DNA of 64,000 nt from Chroicocephalus ridibundus (Eukaryota; Chordata; Aves; Charadriiformes; Laridae), in contig NC_086286.1 in NCBI RefSeq assembly GCF_963924245.1, positions 96,060,639 to 96,124,638 of the forward strand, read 5' to 3'. Made by a program: the position numbers and the translations under genes. The notes below the pieces were generated by a model that saw only the letters and a list, made by a program, of their open reading frames with translations, was not told the DNA's origin and did no database searches. Shown here piece by piece: positions 48,001 through 60,508 of this stretch. Position 1 is the stretch's first letter, and each line of letters opens with the position of its first letter.

Positions 48001-49445
48001 TTCAGTGCCTCAAACTTCTGGCAGTTGCTGTCTGATGTCTTGGGACGCGGGTGACTAGACTTGGTTGTGTCATTGTTGATGCTTCTCTTGCAGAGAAGTT
48101 TTCTAAACCGGTGGCAGACTACGCTTGCCAGGTGTATTGAGTTACAAGATAGCATTATATGCAGATATGGGTTCTCCTCCATGAAAGCTGTAGTACAAGC
48201 AAATGCTCCTACCTGCACCTGTAAAGTGTCCATTCTCTGTGTTAGATACTGGCGAAGTATCTTTGTTCCTAGAGATTCAGTAGCTCCTAATAAAACTTGT
48301 GCAGTTCAACTTCTAATGCATGGGTACAGCATTTTTGCATTAAAAGTAAGTAGTTTTTAACTTTCTGAAGTTGTTTCCACGGCTGCAGCAAATCTGTTCT
48401 GTTGCGTGCATTATGTGAGTGGAAACAGCATGTGCTAAAAATTGCATCGTGAACTAAATCAGGGTTGTGACATGCATCATATATTGAGAAATAGTTTGCA
48501 TTGAATTTCAGTTACTTACTGAAAAGGACATCTGAAGGTATAAATCCTCTAGTTTTCTTTCTAAGCAATAAATCATTTCTCTGATTTGACTGCATTTTGC
48601 CAATATTTTGCTGTATGTTGCTAATAATCTGCTTCAGTTTGCTGCAGTTGATTTGCTGGAACCAGTTTTTTCTTAGGAGAGAACTATCAGCTGGTGGGAC
48701 AGAAGCTTCTTTGAGCTGACTAAGAAAATTAACTAATGTACCTTGAATACAGTAATTCTTGTAGGCTAGTAATATTGTGTTTTTCTACTATGATTTGTGT
48801 CAGATCTTATTTTAAGTTTTTAAGCAAGGTAACTTTAAACGTAATAAGAGTAAGATATTTGCATTTTAGAAAACAAGATGTATGCTTTCAAATCAGGTCA
48901 GAGAAATTACTATTGTTGCAGTAAATTCTGCTGCAGAAAATTTGTGTCAACTCTCTACCTGTCTAAAGAATCTGAAGACACATACGTACAACTGAACATC
49001 ATTCAGTCTTCACATACACATTTATCATTTCAGAATGGAAGATTTTATTGTTTTAAAAATTAAAATCTGAACCTGACTTAACTTTCAACTTCCTCTTCGG
49101 TTCCCGTTTTAGCATCTCTCGACATTACCGTTGTGTTGGCGGGAGGTGTCATGTTGCTGGGCTCTCGAGAACGAAGTTTCCTGGCACTAGAATGAACAGC
49201 ACCAGGACAGATTTTTCTATTATGAAGAGGGTGTACATGTTACCATGCTTCTTAAATTCAGTTTTTGACCTCTGCTGAAGTGGCTAACGGTGATGACAGA
49301 ATAGTTTCTGATACTGTTCTGTGGTAGCTTCAGTGCAGCTTGTGCAGCTCACTAGGGCTGTGAGCAGGCAAATGTTGGTTGCTGCAACTTTAAAGAGAGA
49401 GTAGGGTATTTCTAGCTAGAAACGTAAGTCAGGATAGGAGAGAAG
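42006..49445 (+). other. Probable intron, nothing recognised
   Basis: AT-rich sequence with a T run at 45559-45574 and the C run listed separately. The frame at 48061-48360 follows a TTCTCTTGCAG acceptor-like site but cannot be tied to any protein. No RNA gene or transposon is supported. Confidence 0.4.
44057..44074. repeat. Homopolymer (C)18
   Basis: Eighteen consecutive C residues on the + strand follow TTTTT. The complementary G run could form a G-quadruplex. Length in the source molecule may differ because such runs are prone to polymerase slippage and sequencing error. Confidence 0.9.
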
Positions 49446-50044
49446 GCAGACATGGCCTGTATCAGAAACAGTGTGGCCAGTAGGATTGGGGAAGTGATCG
49501 TCCCACTGTGCTCAGCACTGGTGAGGTCTCACCTCGAATACTGTGTCCAGTTTTGGGCCCCTCGCTACAAGAAAGACATTGAGGTGCTGGAGCGTGTCCA
49601 GAGAAGGGCAGTGAAGCTGGTGAGGGGTCTGGAGAACAAGTCTTATGAGGGGTGGCTGAGGGAGCTGGGGTTGTTCAGCCTGGAGAAAAGGAGGCTGAGG
49701 GGAGACCTTATCGCTCTCTACAGCTGCCTGAAAGGAGGTTGTAGCCAGGTGGGGGTTGGTCTCTTCTCCCAAGTAACAGGTGATAGGAGAAGAGGAAGCT
49801 GCCTCAAGTTGCACCATGGGAGGTTTAGATTGGATATTAGGAAAAAATTTTATACTGAAAGGGTTATCAAGCATTGGAACACGCTGCCCAGGGAAGTGGT
49901 GGAATCGCTATCCCTGGAGGTATTTAAAAGACGGGTGGACATAGTGCTTAGAGATATGGTTTAGTGATGGTTTTTGTCAGAGTTAGGTTGATGGTTGGAC
50001 TCGATGATCTGAAAGGTTCCTTCCAACCTAGACAGTTCTATGAT
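49446..50044 (+). mobile_element. CR1 LINE 3' fragment with open frame
   Basis: The 600-bp copy belongs to a different CR1 subfamily from the 25 kb copy: the 3' UTR has GTTTAGTGATGG, GTTGATGGTTGGACTC and GATGATCTGAAAGGTTCC, ending AGTTCTATGATCATGG. The same subfamily is represented in reverse at 60.1 kb. It is 5'-truncated and non-autonomous. Confidence 0.94.
49452..49964 (+). pseudogene. CR1 ORF2 C-terminal region, 170 codons open
   Basis: The frame encodes the C-terminal region of the CR1 ORF2 protein, including LYSALVRSHLEYCVQFWAP-like (here LCSALVRSHLEYCVQFWAPR), FSLEKRRLRGDLIALYSCL and the terminal NTLPREVVESLSLEVFKRRV. The stop is TAG at 49962-49964. The catalytic palm is absent, so it has no polymerase function. 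Confidence 0.9.
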
Positions 50045-52395
50045 CATGGCTTTTTCATCTCATCATAAGACACTGATTATTTTGCATAGTCTCCTAACAA
50101 ACAGCCTCTTTGATAGCCACTTGCTATCAGCCTTCTCTTCAGGTTTGTGCTTAGTGCAGAAGGTAAAATCAGGATGTCGCTGAACCACGTTAGGCATGTC
50201 AGTTCTTCAGATAAGACCCGTAGAATTGCAACACAGCTCAAAAATATCTCCAGAAAGGAAGTACCCGAGCTGCTTACATCCTTTTCTTCTCCCTTTAATA
50301 CTTGGCAGGCTGTCATATAGCTTGGTCAGGAAGTTAATAAGGGGTGGTAGTTGGAGAGGTCACTTACATCGAGCAGTCTGAAATACTAGCTGCCTGCTCT
50401 CATCTTTAGCCAGGAAGGGCACAGGCAGAAATGTGGGCGGTCACTTGATTATTTTTTTTTTAAACTTTTTTTTAGTGGTTTTTTTTTTTTTTTCCTATGG
50501 TGCTTCTAAGATTTCTTGGTGTTCTAAAACTTGGAAAAGAAAGTGAAGCCTTGATCCACTGTTTGATGGCTGGGTCTGGAAGGGGTTTCTCACAAATTAC
50601 TTTTTGTGACAAGTAGCCTGCTAATTTTTGTAGCAGAGAAGCTCTGGAGGTGAGTGGCACCATTCCAGGTTAGCACAATGATTCACAGCCCTGAGCAGGG
50701 CAACAGGATGCAATTCGGCAGCCTTGATGGGGGAGGAGGCATGGAACTTTTAAAAATATTATTTCCATTGCCAGGCCATTTACTTACAAAAATTCTTATG
50801 CTGGATCCTGCCTCTGCCCTTATCTTCTGCTGCTGACCCTCCAGTTTCTTCCTTCCTGCTTCTCGGTCAGAGCCTGGATATTGACGTTGTCTCTGACTGA
50901 CGCTTCTTTCCCTCCTGCTTCCTACCAGTGGCGTCTGTTGTAGTCATCAGGTGGGTTGTAGAGCTGGAAGTGAGGTAGAAGCAGGAAAAAAACGTGATGC
51001 ATTTTTCTCCCTGCTTGCCTTGTCCTATAACATCAACTATATGATGTTACAAGTTTGATTCGTAGGCAAAATGCGTGCTGAGAGCAGCTTTCTGCTTCAT
51101 TCCTGTGTTAGTAACTGAGAGATCGAAAACATTTCAATTACCATATGGACTGGGTTTTCCAAAAGTTATAATTCTCATGAACTTTGTGAAGCTTAGTGTT
51201 TATATTTATATATATCCTACTTTTGGATTATAGTTGTCTGTATTTATTTGTTTAAGTATGGGGTACAGCCTGTACTATTTTGATGTACTATTTTTGATGA
51301 TCGCTGTATTGTTCCACTTCCTTAAAATAAATAAAATAAAAATAGACTAATACTTAGCAGCATGCTAAGTGGTGAAAGGTTGATGCTAATTAAATAGGGT
51401 TGTCAAAATGCATGTATGAAGCATTACAGATGGTGCTGAACCTTTGTAAATGCTTCAGCTACCCTTGCCTTTAGACTCCCCAAACTTTGCAAAATATAGT
51501 TTTTCAGTGCATAAAAAAAAATAAAAAACACAACAACAAAGTGTTCCTTTATTTTTATATTGGCACTACTTGGGCCCCTCATTTGTACATGTGTAAGTTA
51601 GGCAGCAAGAGGAGAAGTGGGGATGGAAATATAGAACTGTTGCTAAATTGGTACCTTTCAGTTCCTTTGTTCAGCATAAGATTTACTTTAACCACAGTAA
51701 AATAGATGTGGTTTTTAAAGAAGCCTCTGTATAAAATAACTAAAATGATGTATCAACATTTGACTAATACTTAATTTACTACTTTTTTTTATGAAAAAAA
51801 AAAATACTGCTGCTTTTTTTTTCTCCTTCAAGCTATTTTTGTTCCAAAGTACCCCAAACTTTCCTATCGGTGACTTTGCTGTTTCTGTAAACACTGTCCA
51901 TGGGCTGGCTCCAGGACTCTGTTTGTTCAGAGCGTGAGTTGGGAGACTCCCTTCCAAAGGAGGAAATGGGCCGATGGCGTTAAGCTCTCACTGGAGATTG
52001 TTCACATCCACAGAAGCTATATCCTCGGCAGGAAAACACAGCTTGGATTCGTGCCACAGCGTGTCCGTGATGTTAACTAGTGGGAGAAGCTGTGTGTTTG
52101 CTGCCTGCTTCAACAGTAATCTGGTAATTCAGAGAAGGGGTGAGAAAATAAAAGTGGAGTTTAACAAAATCTAAATGTGACACTTAATCCCGTTAGCACA
52201 CGGAGCGAAAAGCTTTGTGTTGCCTGGTGGTGGGGGGAGAAGAGCTATTGAATGTACCTGAAGTCTATGCATCAGGAAGAACGAGATCAAATGCGAGCTG
52301 GATCCGTGCCTTGTTTCAAATACATCATCTTTGCCAAACAGAAACCTCAGCTGAGTTTCTGTAAAACTGAAGCCCTGCTTGTTTTCATCTCGCAG
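50045..52395 (+). other. Probable intron, nothing recognised
   Basis: T-rich tracts occur at 50451-50495. Clustered AATAAA hexamers near 51326-51345 lie in an AU-rich, 3' UTR-like stretch, but there is no upstream coding exon to attach them to. Confidence 0.35.
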
Positions 52396-52531
52396 CAACT
52401 GTTGTTTAATACAGATGAGCAACTTGATCTTCCTGGGCTGCTCACATACCATAGTGATGAGCTGCGCCGAAATACTAATAAAGAAGTTTTAAGTTTACTG
52501 CCTATTTAGGAGAAAAGAAAGTATGTTCAGG
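52396..52531 (+). other. Candidate exon of unknown status
   Basis: An acceptor-like TTTTCATCTCGCAG ends at about 52395, and an excellent donor TTCAG|GTGAGT lies at 52531/52532, bounding 136 nt. One frame reads QLLFNTDEQLDLPGLLTYHS and on to VLSLLPI, then hits TAG at 52507-52509, 22 nt before the donor. If real it would be a non-coding, alternative or stop-containing exon. No homology is recognised. Confidence 0.2.
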
Positions 52532-55500
52532 TGAGTTTTGTTGCTATCTTTTTGTTCAAGTGGTGAGTTTAAATCCTTTTTTTCAGCTTCAGGGTTGCTG
52601 CTTCAAGTAATACCTATTGCTGCTCTTAAATTTTTTTTTTTCTTCGGTGTTGCTAATTTGGCAGCCTGGGCCTAAAATGGGTTAAATGACTTTATAGGTT
52701 GTCAGTCAGATGTTCAGTGTGACTGCAGCACATGGTGGTGCTGAGCACCGTGGTTTCTGTGAAATCCCGGACATACAGTTCTGCATCGCCACGGGTGCAG
52801 CATGGGGCAAGGCAGCACTGGTGGGGCTGGTAAGTCAGGAACACCAGTTCATTGCTTAAATCCTTTCTGTAGGCAGTGAGGAGTGGAGTAAGGAGGACGG
52901 TGAGGGAGGCTATGGAGTTGGAAATTGCATTTCTGTTGAGATGCAACATAGAGGAAAGCACAAATGAGGCTTAATAGAAGCTGTAAGACGTGGGGGGCAG
53001 AGGCTGACATCGTGTGATAATTGGAGGTAGAGGAGGTGGCTTAACTGGGGGGAAAGATGATTGTAGACCTTGATATAGGTCTAGACTATGACAGTAGCTG
53101 CTGTTTGATCCAACTGAGATGGGGTAGCCTAAAGAGGATGTAGAGGGATGACTTCTTAGGCTGTTTTTTCTGGCAGTAGTTTTCTGAATGTATTACAGTC
53201 ACAGCCAGATTTTTGCCTTTTCTTCATTGGAGAATGTTGTGTAAAAATGAATGTGGAAGAGGAAGAGTCACCGGACGAGACAGAAATGTAAGGATCAGTT
53301 GAAAGGGCTGCAATTTAGATTTTATGCATAAAGAATCCACAAGACCGGGTGTTTGGCTGGGTCTGTGGAGTTGCAAGTATTAATGATGTGTTTGAGTTGG
53401 CAGGCCTATTTTTCTTGAAGTGATGGAGAGATGAAGAAAGATTTCATATGTACCATTGGACAAAGATTTGAAGTAGAGGCAGTTTTCCGGACCATGTTTG
53501 TGAAGGTGTCAATTTTTTTAAAATTGCAAAGTAGATCACCCAGAGACTGGACATCCAGAAGAGCTTTTCAGGATCTCTGCTTTTAAAACAAATGGAGGAT
53601 CTTCTGATAGGGAAGAAAAAAGAAAAAAAATTAGCTGAATAAGAGAGCTAGGTCACAGAAAAGATGATTGACAACTCAAAATGCATGGGGATGGAATAGT
53701 GCAAATATCTTTAGACTTTGGCAAGAACACTGTTAACTGAGTTAACCTGAAGAAGATCTAGGATGGAAATTAAAAAGTGAAACTTGAGGCAGCTGCCGTG
53801 CTTAGAGATTAAACGAACATCTGGGTAGTGAAAGAAGAGGTGAGGAGATTGAAGGATCTAAGATGGGGAAAATAGCTAAAGGATGTAAATTCCCTAATAA
53901 TGCATACTTTTCCGTAACACTTATTTGTAAATCCTTAAAAAGGGGTGATAGTAAAAACAAATGAACCAACAAAACGATTTTGACACAGTTATAGCAACCA
54001 TAAATGTTAGCAATAGGAAATGCTTCCTACATTGCTTAATTCTTGCTCTGTGAATTTAATAGCACTCTTAAACCAACAGCGTCAAGAAAAATTGTACGAG
54101 TCTGTGAAGCATTGGGCCAAACCTCATTCCTATATGTCCACGTAAAAATGACAATATTTCAGGCTGGCAATTCCCCTTTCTTAAAAGCATCTTTATCTAG
54201 AACTTTTTTCAGTAGAGGAAAAAAAACGCCTCCATTATACTCCATCTGCTCGGTCGTGCAAATACTGCCTTGTAACTATTGAAATGCCAGCCTCTATCAA
54301 AGTCTGACAGCTTGAATGCCATTTGCTGCAGTTCATTCAGCAGCAGAGCTAGCTGCCTGGTGGGTGTAGAGGAAATGTTAGCGGCTAGCTGAATGTAGTT
54401 TAGGTAACTTAACGAAGGATGCAAAACCCCCTTTGACGCTCAAGGGTGAACTTTTAATTTAAAGATTTTAGGAAATTAAGTTGCGCTAACTAGTGTCTGA
54501 CTGTAAGCTTCTTTCTACTCAAGTTTTGCTGCTGATGTGAAATCTTAAGCAAATTTTATGTGTTTTGCTCCTGCAGAAGCTGAGATTCTTCTTTACCTTC
54601 TTAAAACTTTGATTTTGAAGAAGTTACGTTTCCTAGGGAAAAGGGCATCGTGTGCCAGCTGGCTGTTGAGTCATGTACTCTTGATGCTAGTAACGTTCTT
54701 GAGATTTCCTGAAGAGAGAGTGACTGGAACAGTACTTGTCACCTGGGCATATCAAACTCAGGCTGAGCAAGCAGCACCTGTGAAAACTGAGGCACTTTGG
54801 GTTGGTTTTGAACGTGCAAAAAGTGTACACAGGGAAAATGACTTGCAGAAGAGCTGTTGTAGAAACAAGTGTTTACGTGTAGAAAACTTGAGGGAGAGAA
54901 GTTAACAGAAAGAAACTATGAGCCCCAAGGGTCTTTGCTACAATTAGAGCCAAGACTTGTGAATTAAAAATTCCAGTTTAGAGAGTGCACATAAATTACC
55001 TCTTGTTTTAACCTGACAAAGACTTGCGGTTGTAAGGAACAAAACAGGAATTGTGCAAAGGTTTTCTGATGAAACTCAAAAGCAAGGTGAAACATGCACG
55101 TAGGTTTTATAGTTAATTAAGCACTTAGTCAGGTTTGCAACAGAACTTGCAAACCTCTGGAGTCTGTGATCAGACTCCTCAGAGAGAAACTTCTGAGACT
55201 ACGTAGCTCATCTGAATCAGAGGGAGGTTCCAGGGTTTAGTTTAGGTATGAAATTAGAGGCACTCTTCCTTTGGACATAATTTTGATACCTTGTTAAGTG
55301 GTTTGGGGGTTTCCTGTGAAGCGATTTACTTCAGATTCATTCTTTGCAGTTGCTGCTGGTCAACCACTAGGTAGCTCGTACTCCGCCTCCCCTTCAGAAT
55401 TCTATAAGGTAAACCTTCTAGGATGCTGTCTGCTTTTTATTTATCTTTTCCATACTAATATCCAAGTTTTCCAGCATATATATTAAGAAAACATAAATGC

Positions 55501-58500
55501 TTCAGAAAAGCCTCTGTGTGTCTGTATTTTTGCTGCTCTTCCAGTTTTAATCATCTTGAGATACGAAACCATGCAAAGGAAATCTAAGAGTGCGGTAGGC
55601 TTAAAACTTAAGTTGAAACCTCAGAGCTGTGCTAAAACCACCCTATAAGGCTTCACAGAGATGTTTCAGTAAATTCTCTTCCTAGTCATCAGCCTGAAAA
55701 GTTCATTTTCTGTTTGTGGTTTTTAACTTAACATAAAGTTTCCTTTAATTATTTCATTTTTGAAGTTCTTTACACTGGTCCATAATAATATACATGCACT
55801 GAGTTGACTGCATTTGGTAAGAAAATTGAAGATGCTTTTGTAAGGTCATGCAGTAAGCCAGTATTAAAACCATAAGCCTGGTTTCTTCTATTATTCTTGT
55901 ACCTAAGAAATTAATTAGTAACTAAGTTCTCCTAATGTAAAATTTCGTAGGTCAATGTTTATTTGTTGCTTTGCTTACCTGCATATTTCTCATAAAATAA
56001 CAATCAGGACATTACCAACATCCAGTGGTCCTATGCCAAGCAAAAAAAGACATTAGTTAGAGTTCTTAACCACTTCACAATTCTCTTCTTTGTTTCTACA
56101 AATTCCGGTGTTCTCTTAATTTAGGGTAAGACTTGTTGATTGTGGTAGGACAGAAAGCTCAATCCATAAACTAGCAAAGCTGAAAATTCTTCCTAAGACT
56201 AAATAATGTAGGTTATGTTCAGGATGGGGGAGTAGTTTCATACCTTTTTTGATGGTTTTTAATCTCCGCACTAATGATCTAAGTCTTGCCCTTTACTTAA
56301 GTAGCCTGTGAGACTTTTCTAGTTAGTAGCTTTAGTAGAAAAGCGTGTAACCTAATTTGGGCATTGAGCAGCAAAAATGTTTTTGTGCCACATCTGTTTT
56401 GCTGAAACTAATTTGTACGATTAAGAAATTGTGAATTTTGATAGTTATTTGCGCGAAGAAATTAGATAAATGCTGCTGTTAGAATTTTCTAAGTAAAATC
56501 GCCTCAGATGGAGATGCTCCGGAGACACTTTCCTTACAGCTCTCGTCAAAAATCAGAGACAGGGAGAAGGTGGAGGGGGAGCCTCTGCTGTAGCACAAGG
56601 ACAATCATGCTAATGCTTGTTTTGCAGAAAAGCTTTATTTAGCTTAGCAGCCTTGTTGCTAAATATTCCCCAACACTTTGCAGCATAATCTAAGGAGACT
56701 AAAGCTATTTAGGAACAGAGGGAATGCGGCTGTGCGGGGCAGAGATGCCTGCCGTAGAGAGTCTGACGAGCCTGAGGGAGGAGGGCATTGAACCTTAATT
56801 AGAGATTATTTCATATCAAGCTGGTTCATGATGTCCTGCGGCAGTAGGAACTGATGCCTGTTCTTACAGCTTTATATTTCTTTTTTTTGTGCGTTGATAA
56901 CATGCAAATGAGATCATATGCCAGGCCCCAGGGGCTGCCTCTCCGTATGAAAGTGACACTTTCTGGTTTGTGTGACTTCTTCCGTGCAGGACTGATGGCT
57001 GGGCTGGATTTGTGTACCCGGACGGTTAACCGCGGGTGGGGAGGGGGGCGACAGGTTAAATAAATATCCTTATCAGCCTAGAGTGGAGGGTTGAACAGGC
57101 AGTTCTCTAGGCTGTACTGACACCTGGTGGCAGTTTATGTATTTATATAGTATTTGAAATCTTTTTCATTCAAAGATGGAGCAATTACCTACCGAAGGTC
57201 TGCTTTCCATTCTGTATGGTGGCCGTTCTTCTCCCGCTGGCTTGTTTCTGACTCCCGGGGAACACAAAAAAAATCTGTCTAAAATTGCTGAAACTAATGT
57301 TTCTTTTAGCTAGTTTAAAATGTACTAAGGACTTTAATTTCAGATATTCTTTTTCCTATGTGTTACATAGCAAAGGAAACTTTTTTATTATTTTATGTGT
57401 TTTCCCCTCCCTTCAATAATAAATCACAGTTAGCAGGACCAGAAGTTGTTCACTGAAGCTGTGTGCCCTTCTAGGAGCAGGCAGGTGAGAAGAAAAACTT
57501 TGCAATTTTGAGGGAAAAGCTGCTTCATGTAGTAGAAAAACAGAAGTGAGCGGTTTGTGGCCTTCACAGCTACCACGTAAGGATGGAGACGTATGAAGAG
57601 GGATCTACCACACTTTAGCTAAGCTCTAAGGATGTTTTCCACTTTGTCTGCTCCTTCCCAAGTCCAAATCTCAGTTCTTACTTCAGAATGACACGGCTAT
57701 TGTCTTTTCGATGTTGCAAGTTGCTTTTTGAGGGGTGCCAGGTCAGGGAAAGAGGTAATTTGGGATAGATCTCCAAACGTATAGACCAATAGTCTTTACT
57801 CCGGGACTCCACCCAGCAAGGAAGGAAGAGTTTTAAATACCTTGAAGTCTTCCCTGGGCCTGCTGCTTTTTAAGCTGTCTGTATTCAGGAGGGGGATACA
57901 GCACTAGTTTTGCCCCTCAGGTGGGTCAGGTAGCCTCTTTGTAGGCACATTAGCCTTCCCTGTGTGCACTATAGTTGAATTTTGAGGAAGTTTTTTGAGA
58001 CGGTTTTGAACTTTTTTCAATGTAAAAGGCAGTATAAGAGGGCTTACCATGTAAATAGTGCCTCATTAGTTTTGCTAATGCCATAATATCCGTGATGTTC
58101 AGTGATACTTTCCCCCGTTTTAATGGTGTGTCTGATACAGAAGTAGCAGAAAGATAAGCTTTTTCAAAGGGCCACGAGTACATGGAAAGTAGCAGGATGT
58201 CAACTGATCTGACAAGGCTGTAAAGGTGTTATACCTCACAATATATAATTTTCTCCCTTTTTACAAACTGAGGGTAACTTTTCTTTATTTTCTGGTCATC
58301 TGCATTTGGGCGATATAATCGAGTGGTTCTTGACTATGATGAATATTCTGTAAAGTGACCAGTGAGTAATTTGCATATGTTGGCACCCAACTTCTTGTCA
58401 TCACAAGAAAGTAGATATTTACGTAGCTAAAAAGGGAAGAGAATAGGGGTTTTTTTTCAGTCATTCACTTTCGTGCTTTGTTGTGACATGAAAGCGAATG

Positions 58501-60096
58501 AACAACTGCAGTTTCTTTATAGTGTGGCCCATATTGTGCAATTCGGAATCTCTTCCTTCCAGGTGACAGCAGGGCAGCACTTCACTTGGGGTTTAGGGTT
58601 GTTGGGTTTTGTGTTGTCTTTTACAGCCATATCCCTCGAGTGTAGGATAGTGAAGCCAAAGGAGGGAGAGCAGATTCTAGGATCGGCTAAATTACTGTTT
58701 TGCTAACACCTTGCCTCTTAGAGATCTGGGGGAGAAGACTTTCTTGAAGCAGTTTGTCCGCACTGTTGCAATAGCTTTGCTGAGACCACAATTGCCCTTG
58801 TGGCTATCTGTGCAGGTAGTGCCTTCCCTTAATTCCCTCAGCTGCAGAATTTTAGCCTAGCTTTGTGCAGGATTTGCTGGCAAATCACCAGCTTTATTTC
58901 TTCTCAGACATGCTTTGCAATGAAAGCCGGGGGGGGCAAGTTTCTGCTATCTAGGCATAGATGAGGAACTGTGCCTAGCAAATGGTCAGCATCTATTTTG
59001 GCAAAGGGATGTGATGTATGTAATTTCCTTCTCCTCCCCAAATATCTCACCTTAGAAGCATCATTCAGACTTCATAAATACTGGTAAAAATAAAATAGTC
59101 ACCTGACACAACTTGGAAGTCAAAGGGAGTCAACAGAGAAGCAGCAGAAATATAGCGGACTTGTGCTTAATGTAATCATTTCATGGTTGTCATTTCTCCT
59201 ATCACTTGTTTTGAATGTAGGCCCTTCAGAATAGGAATTACTGTGCTGAGCGTAAATGCAGTTCTTACCAGAAGATTTCCTTAAATTGTTTGAAGTTGTT
59301 ATGACTGTCTGGTGGGAAGCCTATCTGAAATATAGATGCAAAAATGACTTTTAAAGTACTAAGTCACTTGTGTCATTCATTTAAATGCTGAAGCCAAAGA
59401 ATATATAGTAAGTTTCAAAAGTGTTTGTGATTCCATAATAGTATGAGACGATAATATATTACTTAGTTTTTATTCTGATTTTTCTTGTTCTGAATTTCTG
59501 GATTGTTTTGTCTTCATCTATTTAAGTATTTCCTTGTCACTGCATCATTTGTCTTGACAAGTTTGCTTCCTTTGTGTGCTGACAGTACGTTCCCTGTTAT
59601 TGCACTGGCTCTCATAAATTTTTGTAGATATGAGGCCAACAGCTCCAATAGCTCATACACTTATTTTGAAAGCAGAATTCTTTCTTGCTATAGAAGAAGA
59701 AAAAAAAAAACAGAGGAGATAGTTTTGGGGGTTTTTTTCCTGCTACTTACTTTTTAGCAAATACAATTTCCATGGTCTCTGAATTTACATAGTTAGGGGG
59801 TTTTTTGCCTTAGGGATATACTGGATTATTGGGAGGCGTGGGTAATTTTTTTGTTTCCCTTTATTTTCCATGTATTAAAGTTGGGAAAATGGTTTTAATG
59901 TTAGAGGGCCTAACATAGGTTAACATTTTCAAAGTCAACTGACTGATTTTAAGCCCCAAAGTTTGAATGGCACAGGGAGAATGAAATAAATAGAAGTTCT
60001 AACCAGCAGTAGTAAAAGATGCAAATCAAGATGATACCGTGATTGATCACTTGAATATATAAAAAAATTTTCATTGTAGCCCTTAGGGGATTAAAA
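52532..60096 (+). other. Probable intron, nothing recognised
   Basis: AT-rich sequence. The frame at 54558-54905 follows a CTCCTGCAG acceptor-like site but has no recognisable content. An octamer ATGCAAAT is at about 56902. No RNA gene or transposon is supported. Confidence 0.35.
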
Positions 60097-60224
60097 TAGA
60101 ATCATATAATTGCCTAGGTTGGAAGGGACCTTTCAGATCGAGTCCAACCATCAACCTAACTCTGAGAAAAACCATCACTAAACCATATCGCTAAGCACTA
60201 TGTCTGCCCGTCTTTTAAATACCA
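60097..60224 (-). mobile_element. CR1 LINE 3' fragment
   Basis: About 128 bp matches, in reverse, the 3' end of the 49.4-50.0 kb copy: TAGGTTGGAAGGGACCTTTC, then GAGTCCAACCATCAACCTAA, then the CATCACTAAACCATATC segment and CCGTCTTTTAAATACC. Strongly truncated and non-coding. Confidence 0.9.
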
Positions 60225-60440
60225 CCATAAGATCTGTTAACAATAGAAGTATCAGATGCCTGTCTGCCGAAGGTTGATAGTACTGTGGTAAATTCAGCCA
60301 GAGACTAACACAGTATTATTTTTCTGCTCTCTCTTGAAAAAGCTTGAAGTGCCTTCTGCAAATCATGCTTAATCTGGAGAGTCCTGAATGAGAAATACAA
60401 GGTTTCTAGCACCTGTTCATGTGGGACTTTAAAGCTGGCC

Positions 60441-60508
60441 CTGCCTCCAGCAGGGGCTGGAACTAGATGACCTCCTGAGATGTGTTCACACCTGGATTAT
60501 TCTGAGAT
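60441..60508 (+). mobile_element. CR1-like LINE 3' terminal fragment
   Basis: CAGGGGCTGGAACTAGATGA followed by CCTCCTGAGATG and CACACCTGGATTATTCTGAG has the order of the CR1 3' terminus, with substitutions. It is an old fragment of some 70 bp, in opposite orientation to the CR1 tail 220 bp upstream. Confidence 0.6.

Noticed and set aside
48061..48360. 99-codon frame with an internal TTCTCTTGCAG and a nearby GTGTAT
   Set aside because: The only bounded exon would be 38 nt with a poor donor; not supportable.
54558..54905. 115-codon frame after a CTCCTGCAG acceptor-like site
   Set aside because: No protein family recognised, no clear donor, and the composition is compatible with chance.
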